Shown here: piece after piece, positions 30,240 through 40,317 of the stretch
Numbering within the stretch: the stretch's first letter is position 1
Layout of the letters: every line of letters starts with the position of its first letter
DNA from: Rhizobium tropici CIAT 899
GTDB lineage: Bacteria > Pseudomonadota > Alphaproteobacteria > Rhizobiales > Rhizobiaceae
NCBI RefSeq assembly: GCF_000330885.1
Contig: NC_020059.1
Span: forward strand, 3,753,501-3,817,500
DNA length: 64,000 bases
Reading direction: 5' to 3'
Made by a program: the position numbers and the translations under genes
The notes under the pieces: model-generated
Told to the model about the DNA's origin: nothing
The model's input: the letters and a program-made list of their open reading frames with translations, nothing else
Database searches by the model: none

Positions 30240-31433
30240 TTGGGAACGGATTTGCATGCACCGTTGGGACAGAATCGCGGCCCCGGCCGCCAGCGGCGCT
30301 CCATCCCCTTTGGACGCATTCTCGGCGGCTTCTGTCTGATCGCGATCGCCGGCTTTTCGCTCTATTCGGCGCTGATGCGCGATCCCCTGCAAAAGACTCA
30401 GCCGGCCGAAACGGCAAAGAAGGAAGATCCGGCACCTGCAGCCGAAACCAAGCCGGGGAGCACCGAGCAAACCGGTCAGGCCGGATTGACCCAAGTCGAT
30501 CCGCAATCCGGCGCCAATACCACGCGCGTGGTGACCGGCGACGGTTCGGTCGTCACCATGTTCAGCCCCAGCAATCGCGATGGCAGCGGCCCGGTCTTGA
30601 TCAACGCCAATCAGGTGGGGCAGGATCCGCGCATGGCGGCAACGCCGAATGACAGCCTGCTGGAAGATTCGCCCTTCGGCAGGCTGCCGATCACCTCGCC
30701 AAGCGGTCTGCGGCCGATGGATCAATATGCGCGGCCCTGGTCCGGCGCGCGGGGCACCCGTATCGCTATCGTCGTCAGCGGCCTTGGGCTGAGCCAGACT
30801 GGCACGCAGCGCGCCATCGAGAAGCTGCCGGAGGAAATCACCCTTGCCTTTGCCGCGAGCGGCAATAGCCTGCAGCGCTGGATGCAGGAAGCAAGACGCG
30901 GCGGCCACGAGATCCTCATCCAGGTGCCGTTCGAGCCCTTCGACTATCCCGGCAACAATCCCGGACCGGATACTCTGCTGACCTCGCTGCCATCAGCCAA
31001 GAACATCGAAAATTTGCATAAAGCGATGGGCAAAATCACCAATTATACCGGCGTCATGAACTATCTCGGCGGCCGCTTCCTTGCCAATTCCGGCGCCATG
31101 GAACCCGTGCTGCGCGACATCGGCAAGCGCGGCCTGCTGTTCCTCGACGACGGCTCATCCGCCCAATCGAAGTCCGGAATGCTTTCGAAAACGCTTGAAG
31201 TGCCGCACGCTTTTGCCGATATCCAGCTCGACGGAGAGCTGCAGCAGGACGCGATCCTCAGGAAACTCGACGAGCTCGAGCGCATCGCCCGCCGTAACGG
31301 CTCTGCGATCGGCGTCGCTTCCGCCTTCGATGAAAGTGTCGACGCCATCAGCAAATGGAGCGAGGAGGCCGCCATGCGCGGTATCGAAGTCGTCGCGGTC
31401 TCGGCGCTTGCCGAGGATCCCAAACACCCCTGA
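30240..31433 (+). CDS. Divergent polysaccharide deacetylase family protein
   Basis: A 397-residue protein with a cytoplasmic basic stretch, one membrane segment (about 25-47), a Pro/Ala-rich periplasmic linker and a domain of the divergent polysaccharide deacetylase type ([43 protein letters not shown], then [17 protein letters not shown] and LDDGSSAQ). The family retains the NodB-like fold and is often encoded next to EnvC and CtpA, as here. The start is TTG at 30240 after GGGGTGGA. Catalytic activity is unproven for the family. Confidence 0.88.
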   Translation: MGTDLHAPLGQNRGPGRQRRSIPFGRILGGFCLIAIAGFSLYSALMRDPLQKTQPAETAKKEDPAPAAETKPGSTEQTGQAGLTQVDPQSGANTTRVVTGDGSVVTMFSPSNRDGSGPVLINANQVGQDPRMAATPNDSLLEDSPFGRLPITSPSGLRPMDQYARPWSGARGTRIAIVVSGLGLSQTGTQRAIEKLPEEITLAFAASGNSLQRWMQEARRGGHEILIQVPFEPFDYPGNNPGPDTLLTSLPSAKNIENLHKAMGKITNYTGVMNYLGGRFLANSGAMEPVLRDIGKRGLLFLDDGSSAQSKSGMLSKTLEVPHAFADIQLDGELQQDAILRKLDELERIARRNGSAIGVASAFDESVDAISKWSEEAAMRGIEVVAVSALAEDPKHP

Positions 31434-31446
31434 CCTGGAGAAAAAG

Positions 31447-31986
31447 ATGAGCACGCCCCACGCCTCCGTGAGAGCCGAAGACCTGCCCTACCGTCCCTGT
31501 GTCGGCATCATGATCCTGAACCGGGAAGGCCTGGTCTGGGCCGGACACCGCATTCCGGTCGGCAATTCCGAATATGACGGCTCGCCGCAGCTCTGGCAGA
31601 TGCCGCAGGGCGGCATAGACGAGGGCGAAGACCCGCTGAAAGCGGCCTATCGCGAACTATACGAAGAAACGGGCATGAAAACCGTGACCCTGCTGGCGGA
31701 AGCCAGGGACTGGATCAATTACGATCTTCCGCCGCAGCTGATCGGCATCGGCCTCAAGGGGAAATTCCGCGGCCAGACGCAGCGCTGGTTTGCCTTCCGC
31801 TTCGACGGCGACGAAGGGGAGATTGCCATCAATCCGCCGCCGGGCGGCCACGAACCGGAATTCGATGCATGGGAATGGAAGCCCATGGCGGTACTTCCCG
31901 ACCTGATCGTTCCCTTCAAACGCTCGGTCTACGAGCAGGTGGTTTCGGAATTCAGTCACCTGGCCAATCTGAAAGCCGAAGACTGA
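31447..31986 (+). CDS. rppH: RNA pyrophosphohydrolase
   Basis: A 179-residue Nudix hydrolase. [20 protein letters not shown] and the Nudix box [23 protein letters not shown] (the conserved G...E...REXXEE pattern) are intact, followed by the family-typical [12 protein letters not shown] and [13 protein letters not shown]. It removes pyrophosphate from 5'-triphosphate RNA to trigger decay and may also act on dinucleoside polyphosphates. GGAG is 8 nt before the ATG at 31447, 13 bp after the preceding gene, so the two are one operon. Confidence 0.94.
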   Translation: MSTPHASVRAEDLPYRPCVGIMILNREGLVWAGHRIPVGNSEYDGSPQLWQMPQGGIDEGEDPLKAAYRELYEETGMKTVTLLAEARDWINYDLPPQLIGIGLKGKFRGQTQRWFAFRFDGDEGEIAINPPPGGHEPEFDAWEWKPMAVLPDLIVPFKRSVYEQVVSEFSHLANLKAED

Positions 31987-32023
31987 AAAAGAAGGCCAGC
32001 CGCGGAAGGGCCGATTCATAAAG

Positions 32024-32061
32024 CAATTCCAGGAAAAGCTTTCGCGCTCTTCCTGGAATTG
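32024..32061. terminator. Palindrome between convergent rppH and bfr
   Basis: CAATTCCAGGAA (32024-32035) pairs perfectly with TTCCTGGAATTG (32050-32061). It shares the AATTCCAGGAAAAG core with the other dispersed palindromes in this window, and its position between convergent genes suggests a bidirectional transcription stop. Confidence 0.55.
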
Positions 32062-32123
32062 GGTGAAAGCAAAGATATGGAGCGGTTCAGAGATTTAAAA
32101 ACTGAGCCACTCCAGTATGTCGC

Positions 32124-32609
32124 TTATTCCGCGGAATCGGCGGAGTCGGCATTAAGCTGGCCGTATTTGGCTTCGCCGATCTTGTCGAGCAGTTCGAGCT
32201 GGGTCTCGAGGAAGTCGATATGGCCTTCCTCATCCGCCAGAAGCTCTTCGAACAGCTTCATGGACACGTAGTCGCCGGCATCGTGACAGATGTCGCGGGA
32301 TTTCTTGTAGGCCGTGCGCGCATCATATTCGCCGGCGAGATCGGCTTCCAGCACTTCCTTGACGTTCTGACCGATGCGCAGCGGCGCCAGCGTCTGCAGG
32401 TTCGGATGACCTTCGAGGAAGATGATGCGGGCGACGAGGCGATCGGCGTGCTGCATTTCCTCGATGGATTCCGCGCGCTCCTTTTTGGCGAGCTTCGTGT
32501 AGCCCCAATCCTCAAGAAGTCGATAGTGAACCCAATACTGATTGACTGCGCCAAGCTCGAGAAACAGCGCCTCGTTAAGCCGCTCGATGACTTTTTTGTC
32601 GCCTTTCAA
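32124..32609 (-). CDS. bfr: Bacterioferritin
   Basis: A 161-residue haem-containing iron-storage protein. Counting from a TTG start at 32609, the ferroxidase ligands fall at E18, E51, H54, E94, E127 and H130 and the haem axial Met at M52, exactly the canonical numbering. AGGAGAG sits 6 nt before this TTG, whereas the ATG at 32633 has no ribosome site, so TTG is the likely start. The 5' end overlaps bfd by 35 nt. Gene order bfd-bfr on the minus strand suggests one iron-responsive operon. Confidence 0.95.
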   Translation of the reverse strand: MKGDKKVIERLNEALFLELGAVNQYWVHYRLLEDWGYTKLAKKERAESIEEMQHADRLVARIIFLEGHPNLQTLAPLRIGQNVKEVLEADLAGEYDARTAYKKSRDICHDAGDYVSMKLFEELLADEEGHIDFLETQLELLDKIGEAKYGQLNADSADSAE

Positions 32610-32886
32610 TGTCCGCTCTCCTGTTGTCTTCATGGAATTTTTTCAGGCGGGACATGAAATCAAATATTTCGGCTTCCGTCGAGTGGCGACGGGCATGATA
32701 ATCCTGGGTTGTCTGTATAATGATATCAACGACATTCGGGAAGCAGCCGCAGCAACGACCGCGCTTTTCCATCGCGTGATAAACCTTGGCGGGAACAATG
32801 AGCTGCCAACAGTCCTGATCAAGGAACTCGTTGATAACGTCCCGGATTTCTTTGTCGGTGATGTAATTACAACTGCAAACCAGCAT
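32575..32886 (-). CDS. bfd: Bacterioferritin-associated ferredoxin
   Basis: A 103-residue [2Fe-2S] protein. Cluster ligands match the Bfd pattern: C4 and C6 in [10 protein letters not shown], then C45 and C48 in RCCGCFPN. Bfd reduces the haem of bacterioferritin to release stored iron. The protein carries about 35 extra residues after the usual fold, and this tail is encoded over the start of bfr. The predicted promoter lies 41-69 bp upstream. Confidence 0.93.
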   Translation of the reverse strand: MLVCSCNYITDKEIRDVINEFLDQDCWQLIVPAKVYHAMEKRGRCCGCFPNVVDIIIQTTQDYHARRHSTEAEIFDFMSRLKKFHEDNRRADIERRQKSHRAA

Positions 32887-32926
32887 TCTTCGCTCAGTCC
32901 GTCAAACATGACATCCGCTGTCTTGT

Positions 32927-32955
32927 TATCTGCTAAAGAAGACGCTCTTTGTCAA
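32927..32955 (-). promoter_or_regulatory. Candidate promoter of bfd-bfr
   Basis: On the minus strand TTGACA (32955-32950), a 17-bp spacer and CAGATA (32932-32927) precede bfd. I found no convincing Irr or RirA operator. Confidence 0.55.
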
Positions 32956-33025
32956 GAAAGAAACGATTCGAATCTCGTCCGCGAGCCGAGTTCCGAAGCT
33001 TTTGCCCGATACGAAGGTCGCAATC

Positions 33026-36000
33026 TCAATGGAAATTGCGGCCTCGCGGCATAACTTTCGCCGTTTCGGCCCCATGGCTGCGACCCTCCGCCGCTGCCCC
33101 CGCACCAGAAGAGGGCGCCAGAAAGACAGACTTCCGCTTCTCCCTGTGATCCATGGTCGGCCGCAAGGTCTCATCCGCCCGATCGCTGACGCCGAAACGC
33201 CTCGCCTCCCGCTGCAGGATCCCGAGCGCCGGTGTCATATCCTCGATATGATCGACCACCACATGGATAACGCCGCTTTCGCTCTGCAGCCGGCCGCGGA
33301 TCTTGACCAGCCGCGCGCCCATGACGATGGCACGGTACTTCTCGAACTTCTTCGGCCAGACGATCGCATTGGCGACACCGGTTTCGTCCTCCAGCGTCAT
33401 GAAGATCACCCCCTTGGCCGAACCCGGCCGCTGGCGCACCAGCACCAAGCCTGCGATCGTCACCATGCGGCCGCTGGCGATACCGGGCAAATCCCGGCTT
33501 TGCACGATTCCCTGGCGGGCGAAATCGGTACGCAGGAAGGAAACCGGATGCGCCTTCAAGGATAGCGACAGATAGCGATAATCCTCGATGACCTGCTCGC
33601 CAGGCAGCATTTCCGGCAGCGTAACCGCCGGCTCGATCTGCAGCTCCCCATGATCGCCGAGATCGAAGAGGGGAAGCGTTTCGGCGGCACTGCCGGCATC
33701 AAGCGCCCGCACAGCCCAAAGCGCCTCACGACGGCTGAGGCCGATGGAGCCGAACGCATCCGCATCCGCAAGGCGCTCGATCTGCGCCTTGGCAAGCCCG
33801 GAACGCAGCCAGAGATCGCGCACGGACCGATAGCCATCGCCCCGGTGCTCGACGAGCTGCTTCATCTCCTCCTCGGACAGACCCTTGACCTGCCGGAAAC
33901 CGAGGCGGACGGCACATTGCGTCTTGATATCGTCGCGCATCGACGCATGGCGCCGCTCGATCGCGCCCGGATCGAAACGCGCCTTCTCCAGCAGGCAATC
34001 CCAGCTGGAGCGATTGATATCCACCGGCCGCACCTCGACGCCATGCTCGCGCGCATCGCGCACAAGCTGCGCCGGCGCATAGAAGCCCATCGGCTGGGCA
34101 TTGAGGATCGCCGCACAGAAGACATCCGGATAATAGGTCTTGAGCCAGGAAGAGGCATAGACGAGCAGAGCGAAGGACGCCGCATGGCTTTCAGGGAAAC
34201 CATATTCGCCGAAGCCTTCGATCTGGCTGAAACAGCGTTCGGCAAAGTCCTGAGGATAGCCATTCGCGACCATGCCCGAAACCAGATCCTTTTTGAATTC
34301 ATCGACCCTCCCCGTTCGCTTGAACGTCGCCATGGACCGGCGCAGCCGATCGGCCTTGGCGGGCGAAAATCCAGCCGCAGTGATGGCGATCTGCATCGCC
34401 TGTTCCTGAAATAGCGGAACCCCCAAAGTTCGCTCCAGAACAGCCTTCAACTCCGGACGATGATATTCGATCGGGCGCTTGTGAAGAACGTCATCCCGCC
34501 GCTTGAGGTAAGGATGCACCATATTGCCCTGGATGGGACCGGGTCGGACGATCGCCACCTCTATGACCAGATCATAAAATCTGCGAGGACGGAGACGCGG
34601 CAGCATGCTCATCTGCGCCCGGCTTTCGATCTGAAAGACGCCGATCGTATCGGCGCGGCAGATCATGTCATAAACCGGCCTGCCATCCGGATATTCCTTG
34701 CTCCCAAGGTCGGCGAGCGCCTTCTTCACATCGTAATGCAGCAACAGCAGATCGAAGGCTTTGGCGAGACAGGTCAACATGCCGAGCGCAAGCACATCGA
34801 TCTTCAAGATGTTGAGATTGTCGAGATCGTCCTTGTTCCACTCGATCATGTAGCGATCGTCCATCGCCGTATGCATGATCGGCACGACCTCATCCAGCCG
34901 ATCCCGGGTGATGACGAAGCCGCCGACATGCTGGGTCAGGTGCCGCGGAAACCCCATCAGCGTCGAGGCATAGGAAAGGACGTTGCGGGTCGTCCTGTCC
35001 TTGAGATCGAGGCCGGCAATCTTTGCCTCACGTTCCGACAGCTCCTCAGTCGACCAGCCCCAGACGCCGCTTGCAAGGGCCGACTGAACATCCTCCGACA
35101 GACCGAAGGCTTTCGCCACTTCACGGCCGGCCGAGCGCGCCCGATAGGTGGTGACCGCCGCCGTCAGCCCGGCATGCTCCTTATGGTAATGCCTGTAGAT
35201 GAACTGGATGACCTCTTCCCGCTTCTCATGCTCGAAGTCGACATCGATATCAGGCGGCTCCTCCCGCTCCGTCGAGATGAAGCGCTCGAAAAGCAGGCTT
35301 GTTAATTCGGGATTGACCTCGGTAATCCGAAGGCAATAACAGACCGTCGAATTGGCCGCCGATCCACGCCCCTGACACAGGATATTCGCACTGCGGGCAA
35401 ACTCCATGATGCGGTGCACCGTCAGGAAATAAGGCTCATATTGCCGCTCTCGGATGAGCTTAAGCTCATGCTCGATCTGCATCGAGACCTTCGGCGGGAT
35501 CCCTTCGGGAAAGCGCCATCTGGCACCCTCCCACGTCAGCCGCTTCAGCGTCTCCGCAACAGGCTCGCCGTCATTGCTTTCGTCGGGATAATTGTGTTTC
35601 AGCTCGTCCAGTGAAAAAGACAGCCGGCTAAAAAACTTCTGCGTATTGGCTATAGCCTTCGGATAATCCCTAAAGAGTCGTGCCATCTCGGCAGCGTCTT
35701 TCATATAGCGTTCGGCATTCGCCGCCAGCCTGAAGCCGGCCTCGGCGATCGGCACATGCTCGCGGATCGAAACGACGATATCGGCAAGCGGCTTGCGCTC
35801 GGTCGCATGATAGAGCGGCTGATTGCTGGCGATGAGCCGCACGCCATTGCGCTGCGCCAGGATGGAAAGCGTGGCGAAGACCATCCGGTCCCTCCCGTCA
35901 TAGGCCGGCGACAGGACCATGTGGAACTTCCGGCCGAAGCGCATCCATAACCGCTTGAGGCATTGCTCCAGCTTTTCCTGCCCCTCCTGCGTCTCGACGC

Positions 36001-36493
36001 TTGTCGCATCGGGAATAAGCGCCAGCATCATCTCGTCGCCCCATTCCACGAGGTCGCTTTCATTGAGGATGCAGGTGCCCTTCTCGCCGCGCAGATTGCC
36101 AGCACTCAGCAGCCGACAGAGATGCGCCCAGCCCTTGCGGTTTTCCGGATAGGCAAGAATGTCAGGTGTACCGTCCGAAAACACGAGGCGCGCGCCAGGC
36201 TGGAAAGGGGCCGGCTTCAGAAGCGGCTTTTCTGGCTTGCCCTTCGCCTGAAGCTCCAGGTTCTTCTCAATGCCCTCCTTGTACTTCTCCCGGAGAAGCT
36301 TGGTATGCGCATGCGCCTTGACGACGCCGGCAACCGAATTGCGGTCGGCAATCCCAAATCCGGAAAGTTTCAGGATGGCGGCCTGCGCCACGATTTCCTC
36401 CGGATGCGAGGCACCTTCGAGAAAGGAGAAATTCGTTCTCACCCCGATCTCAAAGAAGGGTACGGGTTCGTGGAAACTCGGGCGCGCGTTCAT
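33026..36493 (-). CDS. dnaE2: Error-prone DNA polymerase DnaE2 (ImuC)
   Basis: A 1155-residue alternative DNA polymerase III alpha subunit. It has an N-terminal PHP domain ([19 protein letters not shown]), a catalytic palm with [14 protein letters not shown], helix-hairpin-helix elements and a C-terminal OB fold ([18 protein letters not shown]). It carries out SOS-induced mutagenic translesion synthesis with ImuA and ImuB. The ATG at 36493 overlaps the imuB TGA. It ends a three-gene operon with a LexA box in front. Confidence 0.96.
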   Translation of the reverse strand: MNARPSFHEPVPFFEIGVRTNFSFLEGASHPEEIVAQAAILKLSGFGIADRNSVAGVVKAHAHTKLLREKYKEGIEKNLELQAKGKPEKPLLKPAPFQPGARLVFSDGTPDILAYPENRKGWAHLCRLLSAGNLRGEKGTCILNESDLVEWGDEMMLALIPDATSVETQEGQEKLEQCLKRLWMRFGRKFHMVLSPAYDGRDRMVFATLSILAQRNGVRLIASNQPLYHATERKPLADIVVSIREHVPIAEAGFRLAANAERYMKDAAEMARLFRDYPKAIANTQKFFSRLSFSLDELKHNYPDESNDGEPVAETLKRLTWEGARWRFPEGIPPKVSMQIEHELKLIRERQYEPYFLTVHRIMEFARSANILCQGRGSAANSTVCYCLRITEVNPELTSLLFERFISTEREEPPDIDVDFEHEKREEVIQFIYRHYHKEHAGLTAAVTTYRARSAGREVAKAFGLSEDVQSALASGVWGWSTEELSEREAKIAGLDLKDRTTRNVLSYASTLMGFPRHLTQHVGGFVITRDRLDEVVPIMHTAMDDRYMIEWNKDDLDNLNILKIDVLALGMLTCLAKAFDLLLLHYDVKKALADLGSKEYPDGRPVYDMICRADTIGVFQIESRAQMSMLPRLRPRRFYDLVIEVAIVRPGPIQGNMVHPYLKRRDDVLHKRPIEYHRPELKAVLERTLGVPLFQEQAMQIAITAAGFSPAKADRLRRSMATFKRTGRVDEFKKDLVSGMVANGYPQDFAERCFSQIEGFGEYGFPESHAASFALLVYASSWLKTYYPDVFCAAILNAQPMGFYAPAQLVRDAREHGVEVRPVDINRSSWDCLLEKARFDPGAIERRHASMRDDIKTQCAVRLGFRQVKGLSEEEMKQLVEHRGDGYRSVRDLWLRSGLAKAQIERLADADAFGSIGLSRREALWAVRALDAGSAAETLPLFDLGDHGELQIEPAVTLPEMLPGEQVIEDYRYLSLSLKAHPVSFLRTDFARQGIVQSRDLPGIASGRMVTIAGLVLVRQRPGSAKGVIFMTLEDETGVANAIVWPKKFEKYRAIVMGARLVKIRGRLQSESGVIHVVVDHIEDMTPALGILQREARRFGVSDRADETLRPTMDHREKRKSVFLAPSSGAGAAAEGRSHGAETAKVMPRGRNFH

Positions 36494-38118
36494 GCGAAGA
36501 CCCCGTGCATGTACCAATCCGGCGTCGTGCCGCCTCGGCCATAGAGCCCCTTGCGGAACAGCCAGAAACGATGGCCTTCCTCATCCTCGACCTGGAAATA
36601 ATCGCGGGCAGGCTCTTCCTTTTCCTCGACCCACCATTCCACCGAAAGCCGCTCCGGCCCTTCGGCCCGGCTGACCCGATGCATGACACGTCGCCAGCGG
36701 AACTGCCGGGGAGGGCCGTCAGGCACTTCGGCAGCAATGGTTTCGACCAGCTCCGGCATGCGAAACAGCCGCAGCGGCCGCTCGCCGCGGAAGAAGCCGT
36801 GGCCGGCATCCTCCCCACTCGTGTGCCGCTTCGAGGCGAGGATAGTCATGGCCGGTAGCGGCCGCACGGCTCGTTCGGGGATATGGCTCTGCCGCAGCTC
36901 GAACCCTTGCAGACAGTCCGGCCCCAGCCGGGCGGCCACACGATCCACAAAGGCGGCAAGAGATCCTTCCTGGCGGTCTTCTCCGACAAAATCGCCTTGC
37001 ATGGCATCGAAGGGCGCATGCTGAAGCACATTGAGGCGGATGATTTCGAAACCATAGCCGACATCGAGATCGTCATGAATGGCGCCGAAGCGCTCCGTGA
37101 ACAGGCTGGCGATCCGGTTCGGCTCCCGCAGCGGCTGCGACGCGCCGGCGGCGATGCGGAAAACCGCCCCATCCACCCGGAAAAGCAGGAGTTCGAAGGA
37201 GCGGCCGCCGACGCCGCGCGCCTCCAGCCCCGGCTTCAGGGTTTCGGCAAGCTGGCGGGCAAGCTGAAGAATATCCTCTTCCGCCTGCACCGGCTCGGCG
37301 AGCCGGCGCTCGGCCGACAATTGCGCGACCGGGCGACGCGGCGAAATCGGTTCCTCGACGAGGCCGACGGCCTGATCGAGCCGCAACATTAGCTGCGCAC
37401 CGAAACGGCGGGCAAGCGGCGCACGCGGTGCTGCCAGAAGGTCGCCGACCTGCTTCAATCCCAGTTTCTGCAACGCAGCGATGGTCTCTTCGCCGAGCCT
37501 CAGAGACGCCACGGGCAGCGGCGCCAGGGCCTCTTCCATGGCTTCCGAAGGAACGACGCGGTTTTCTTCGAAACGAGCAACCGCCCAGGATAGGCCTGGC
37601 GCGGAGGAAATGGCACCACGCACATCGAGCCCTAGCCGGGAAATCCGGATCAGGATGTCCTCGAGCAGCGCCTCTTCGCCGCCGAAGAGATGGGCGCAGC
37701 CGGTAATATCGAGAAAAAGGCCATCCTTGCCGTCGATCGCCACCAGCGGCGTATAGCGGTCGCACCAGTCGGCGATCGCTTCCAAAAGCTTGCGATCCGC
37801 GACCGGATCCTCCTCGACGACATCGAGATCAGGACAGATCGCCTTTGCCTCAGCCACGCCCTGACCCTGCTTCAGGCCGATCATTTCAGCCCGTTCATTG
37901 ATGGCGGTCAGCCGCATGGCATTGTTCAGCTTGCCGGCACAGGCAAGCGGCGGCGCTTCAAGCCTGCCTGTCGAACGCCAGGATAGACCCCAGCGCTTGC
38001 GCGCGATCCGGTCGGTCGGCAGATGCGGGAAGGTCAGCGCCAGAATGCGCTGCGTGTTCGCCGGGAAAGGCAGGGTACTGAACATCGGAGACAGGGGCAA
38101 AGCGGCGGTCATGGGCAT
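36490..38118 (-). CDS. imuB: ImuB, Y-family polymerase-like protein
   Basis: A 542-residue protein. The N-terminus has [19 protein letters not shown] in place of the catalytic DxD of active Y-family polymerases. The palm-like region continues with [16 protein letters not shown] and the fingers and little finger follow. ImuB is a scaffold that links DnaE2 to the beta clamp. The ATG at 38118 is supported by GGAG just upstream; this makes the gene overlap imuA by 161 nt in another frame. Confidence 0.94.
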   Translation of the reverse strand: MPMTAALPLSPMFSTLPFPANTQRILALTFPHLPTDRIARKRWGLSWRSTGRLEAPPLACAGKLNNAMRLTAINERAEMIGLKQGQGVAEAKAICPDLDVVEEDPVADRKLLEAIADWCDRYTPLVAIDGKDGLFLDITGCAHLFGGEEALLEDILIRISRLGLDVRGAISSAPGLSWAVARFEENRVVPSEAMEEALAPLPVASLRLGEETIAALQKLGLKQVGDLLAAPRAPLARRFGAQLMLRLDQAVGLVEEPISPRRPVAQLSAERRLAEPVQAEEDILQLARQLAETLKPGLEARGVGGRSFELLLFRVDGAVFRIAAGASQPLREPNRIASLFTERFGAIHDDLDVGYGFEIIRLNVLQHAPFDAMQGDFVGEDRQEGSLAAFVDRVAARLGPDCLQGFELRQSHIPERAVRPLPAMTILASKRHTSGEDAGHGFFRGERPLRLFRMPELVETIAAEVPDGPPRQFRWRRVMHRVSRAEGPERLSVEWWVEEKEEPARDYFQVEDEEGHRFWLFRKGLYGRGGTTPDWYMHGVFA

Positions 38119-38938
38119 TCCACTCCAGGGTTATGGAAAGGGGCGCCGGGTTTCGGCTCTTTTCCAAGGTCAGACGAAAAGCCGGGTGACCGATGCTGCC
38201 GCCAAGCACCGATCCATCCGGCAGCGGCCGCGCCTGCGCCGGCGCGGGTTCGACGGAAAAGCGGAAGAGGGCGCTGCTTGCTTCCTCCTCGCCTCCCTGT
38301 CGCAACAGAAACAAGGGCCGGCCCGCCGCCTTGGCCCTCAGCGCCAGCCGCCGGCTCTCGGTCAGACCGAAACGGGCGGGATTGCCGCGCACTTCCAGAA
38401 TGACGACGGCAAAGGCAGCACTGCCAAGGGCTGCTTCCGCCACCCAGAGCGCATCGTCGAGCTTGCGCGGCGACGCCTGCAGGAGAGCCTGAGGCTCCAG
38501 CCCGAAATCGCCGATGCCGACGGCATAGGGCAGGCCTGCCTCCATCGTTGCCACCGTATCGCCGATCCATAGGACCGGAGACCTGGCCGCGGTCTTATCC
38601 GATGCTCGCGCATGCAGTCTCGCCGCAAGCGCAAGGGCAAAGCCGCTGGCCGCCCCGGCATCGCGCAGGCCGAGCGAGCGGATTTCCGTCAGCGCATCGA
38701 GCGGCAAACCGCCTTGCAGAGCCGCATCGAGCTCATCGACGCCGATCGGAAGGAGCGACTGTTCAAGCGTGGACTCAGTAGGCAGGGATTTCGCAATACC
38801 CATCACCTCTCTCACCGGCTTGTCTGCCAAAGCCTCATGCGCCGAGGCTGCCAGTGCCGGGATCGGCCTGCCTTCCAGTCGGGCAATGGTTTCACGCAGG
38901 GCAAAAAGCGTTTCCCGCGCCACGGCAGCCTCGGCCAT
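37958..38938 (-). CDS. imuA: ImuA, RecA-like damage-inducible protein
   Basis: A 326-residue protein. It has LPIGVDELDAALQGGLPLDALTEI, then SPVLWIGDTVATMEAGL and FAVVILEVRG, matching the alphaproteobacterial ImuA/SulA-like RecA-fold family; ImuA binds RecA and ImuB. The ATG at 38938 has GGAG 8 nt upstream, better placed than the GTG at 38947. The last 50 or so codons overlap imuB, so the C-terminal tail is likely free to vary. Confidence 0.92.
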   Translation of the reverse strand: MAEAAVARETLFALRETIARLEGRPIPALAASAHEALADKPVREVMGIAKSLPTESTLEQSLLPIGVDELDAALQGGLPLDALTEIRSLGLRDAGAASGFALALAARLHARASDKTAARSPVLWIGDTVATMEAGLPYAVGIGDFGLEPQALLQASPRKLDDALWVAEAALGSAAFAVVILEVRGNPARFGLTESRRLALRAKAAGRPLFLLRQGGEEEASSALFRFSVEPAPAQARPLPDGSVLGGSIGHPAFRLTLEKSRNPAPLSITLEWNAHDRRFAPVSDVQYPAFPGEHAAHSGADLPASADRPDRAQALGSILAFDRQA

Positions 38939-38961
38939 GACGTTCACTCCAGATCAATAAT

Positions 38962-38976
38962 GTTCCTGTTATGTTC
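38962..38976 (-). promoter_or_regulatory. LexA (SOS) box upstream of imuA
   Basis: GTTC-N7-GTTC is present exactly (38962-38965 and 38973-38976), the alphaproteobacterial LexA operator. It lies 24-38 bp before the imuA ATG. Confidence 0.93.
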
Positions 38977-39100
38977 TTATGGATTCCAGAGCTTGGAGAA
39001 AGAGTCAACACCATTTCATAAGAAAATATTCCTGTGAACCAAGCCAGATGATTTCGGTCTGTCGCCCGAAAATCCGAATCCGCTCTAGAATCAAAAAAGT

Positions 39101-39153
39101 AGAGCATGATGTCGATCGAAAACCGCTCAAACACTTTTCGGTATCACGCTCTA
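39101..39153. repeat. Dispersed palindromic repeat (copy 3 type)
   Basis: AGAGCATGATGTCGATCG...CACTTTTCGGTATCACGCTCT is a variant of the element at 55731-55780 in inverted orientation. It lies just before the metallopeptidase gene. Confidence 0.6.
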
Positions 39154-39212
39154 TTCCGCTCTCGTAAAAGCAGCGCAAAGTCTCTATATGACCAGCCAAG
39201 GAAGGAATATTC

Positions 39213-39650
39213 ATGGCTCGCGTTGACCAGAGCGAAGATTGGCGGGATCGCCATTCTCCCTCCATCAGCACATTTGAATCCCTGGCAATGGAGGCTTACA
39301 GCCACTTGCCGGAAGAATTCCGCTCGCTCACCGGCAACCTCGTCATTCTCATCGAGGATTTCCCGGATGACGAAGTGTTCGAGGATATGGCGCTGGAAAC
39401 ACCCTTCGACCTGCTCGGCCTTTTCGAAGGTCGCGGCATCTCGGAGCGCTTTACCGCCCAGACGGGAGACATGCCCAACAAGATCCGCCTTTATCGCCGG
39501 CCGATCATCGACTATTGGGCCGAGAACGACGAAACCCTCGGCGACATCATCACCCATGTTCTGATCCACGAGATCGGCCACCATTTCGGCCTGAGCGACG
39601 AGGATATGGAGCGCATCGAGGAAAGCGCCGAAGAAGCGACGGATCGGTAA
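39213..39650 (+). CDS. Metallopeptidase family protein, minimal MMP-like domain
   Basis: A 145-residue protein with VLIHEIGHHFGLSDEDM, a zinc-binding HExxHxxGxxD motif near residues 118-129. The preceding acidic segment (NLVILIEDFPDDEVFEDM) and short overall length match the family of possible acetyltransferase-linked or MMP-like zinc proteins (DUF1025). The ATG at 39213 has AAGGAA 12 nt upstream. No signal peptide, so cytoplasmic. Substrate unknown. Confidence 0.85.
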   Translation: MARVDQSEDWRDRHSPSISTFESLAMEAYSHLPEEFRSLTGNLVILIEDFPDDEVFEDMALETPFDLLGLFEGRGISERFTAQTGDMPNKIRLYRRPIIDYWAENDETLGDIITHVLIHEIGHHFGLSDEDMERIEESAEEATDR

Positions 39651-39718
39651 TATCTTTCGTCAATAAAGTCTACTATTATCCAATGTATTATAGGCTCACT
39701 CGCAACGGATAGGATAAA

Positions 39719-40015
39719 GTGACTTTAAGGATAAGCCTATTATTTAGCGCTTCATTCCTTCTCCTATTGATAATAGGAGATTACTTTAAGATTGGCGCAC
39801 CGGATTTTAATGAAAATCCTGTCACAAACTTCGCCAAACTCATATATTTTATTGGCATCTTCAGCTCCTTCACCTTTGGCTTAGGGAGCAGCATTCTGAG
39901 CATGTCCTTACGCTCATCCCTTAGAAAGGGCGAGGACATCACGTATGTAAAAGAAAATCCGATAATCTGGCTTTTGACATGGCGTGAAGTAAAAGACGAG
40001 ATCAAACGCATTTAG
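39719..40015 (+). CDS. Small AT-rich membrane protein of unknown function
   Basis: A 98-residue protein with two hydrophobic segments (about residues 4-23 and 39-62) and a charged C-terminus (WREVKDEIKRI). I do not recognise a family. The gene uses many A/T-ending codons, unlike its GC-rich neighbours, which suggests recent acquisition. GTG start at 39719 with a GGATAGGA run just upstream. Whether it is expressed is unknown. Confidence 0.5.
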   Translation: MTLRISLLFSASFLLLLIIGDYFKIGAPDFNENPVTNFAKLIYFIGIFSSFTFGLGSSILSMSLRSSLRKGEDITYVKENPIIWLLTWREVKDEIKRI

Positions 40016-40073
40016 GGCGATTTAGGCTCCAATGGCAGCCATGCTCGTTGAAGCCCGTTCGCTCATCAACTTA

Positions 40074-40280
40074 TTACTGCTCCGAAAGCTTCATCTCCGG
40101 ATCGTAATCCTTGCCGGCAACTTCCTTGACGACGGCCTGGCCGCACTCCATACGCCCGCTTGCAGAATTGAACCCATAGGTCGGCGAGCCGTATAGCTCC
40201 CAGCCCTTGTTCAGCGCTGCACTGACCTTGTGGCAGAAGGAAGCGTCATCGGGACCGGTGAGGAAGCGGTAGAGTTTCAT
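40074..40280 (-). CDS. DUF1737 domain protein
   Basis: A 68-residue cytoplasmic protein with MKLYRFLTGPDDASFCHKV and GWELYGSPTYGF, the DUF1737 pattern. Function unknown. It lies 37 bp downstream of the CitE-like gene and may share its transcript. The ATG at 40280 is preceded by an in-frame TTG that is equally possible. Confidence 0.75.
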   Translation of the reverse strand: MKLYRFLTGPDDASFCHKVSAALNKGWELYGSPTYGFNSASGRMECGQAVVKEVAGKDYDPEMKLSEQ

Positions 40281-40317
40281 CAAGGCATCTTTCGTATTTG
40301 GCCGGGCAATTCGAAGG

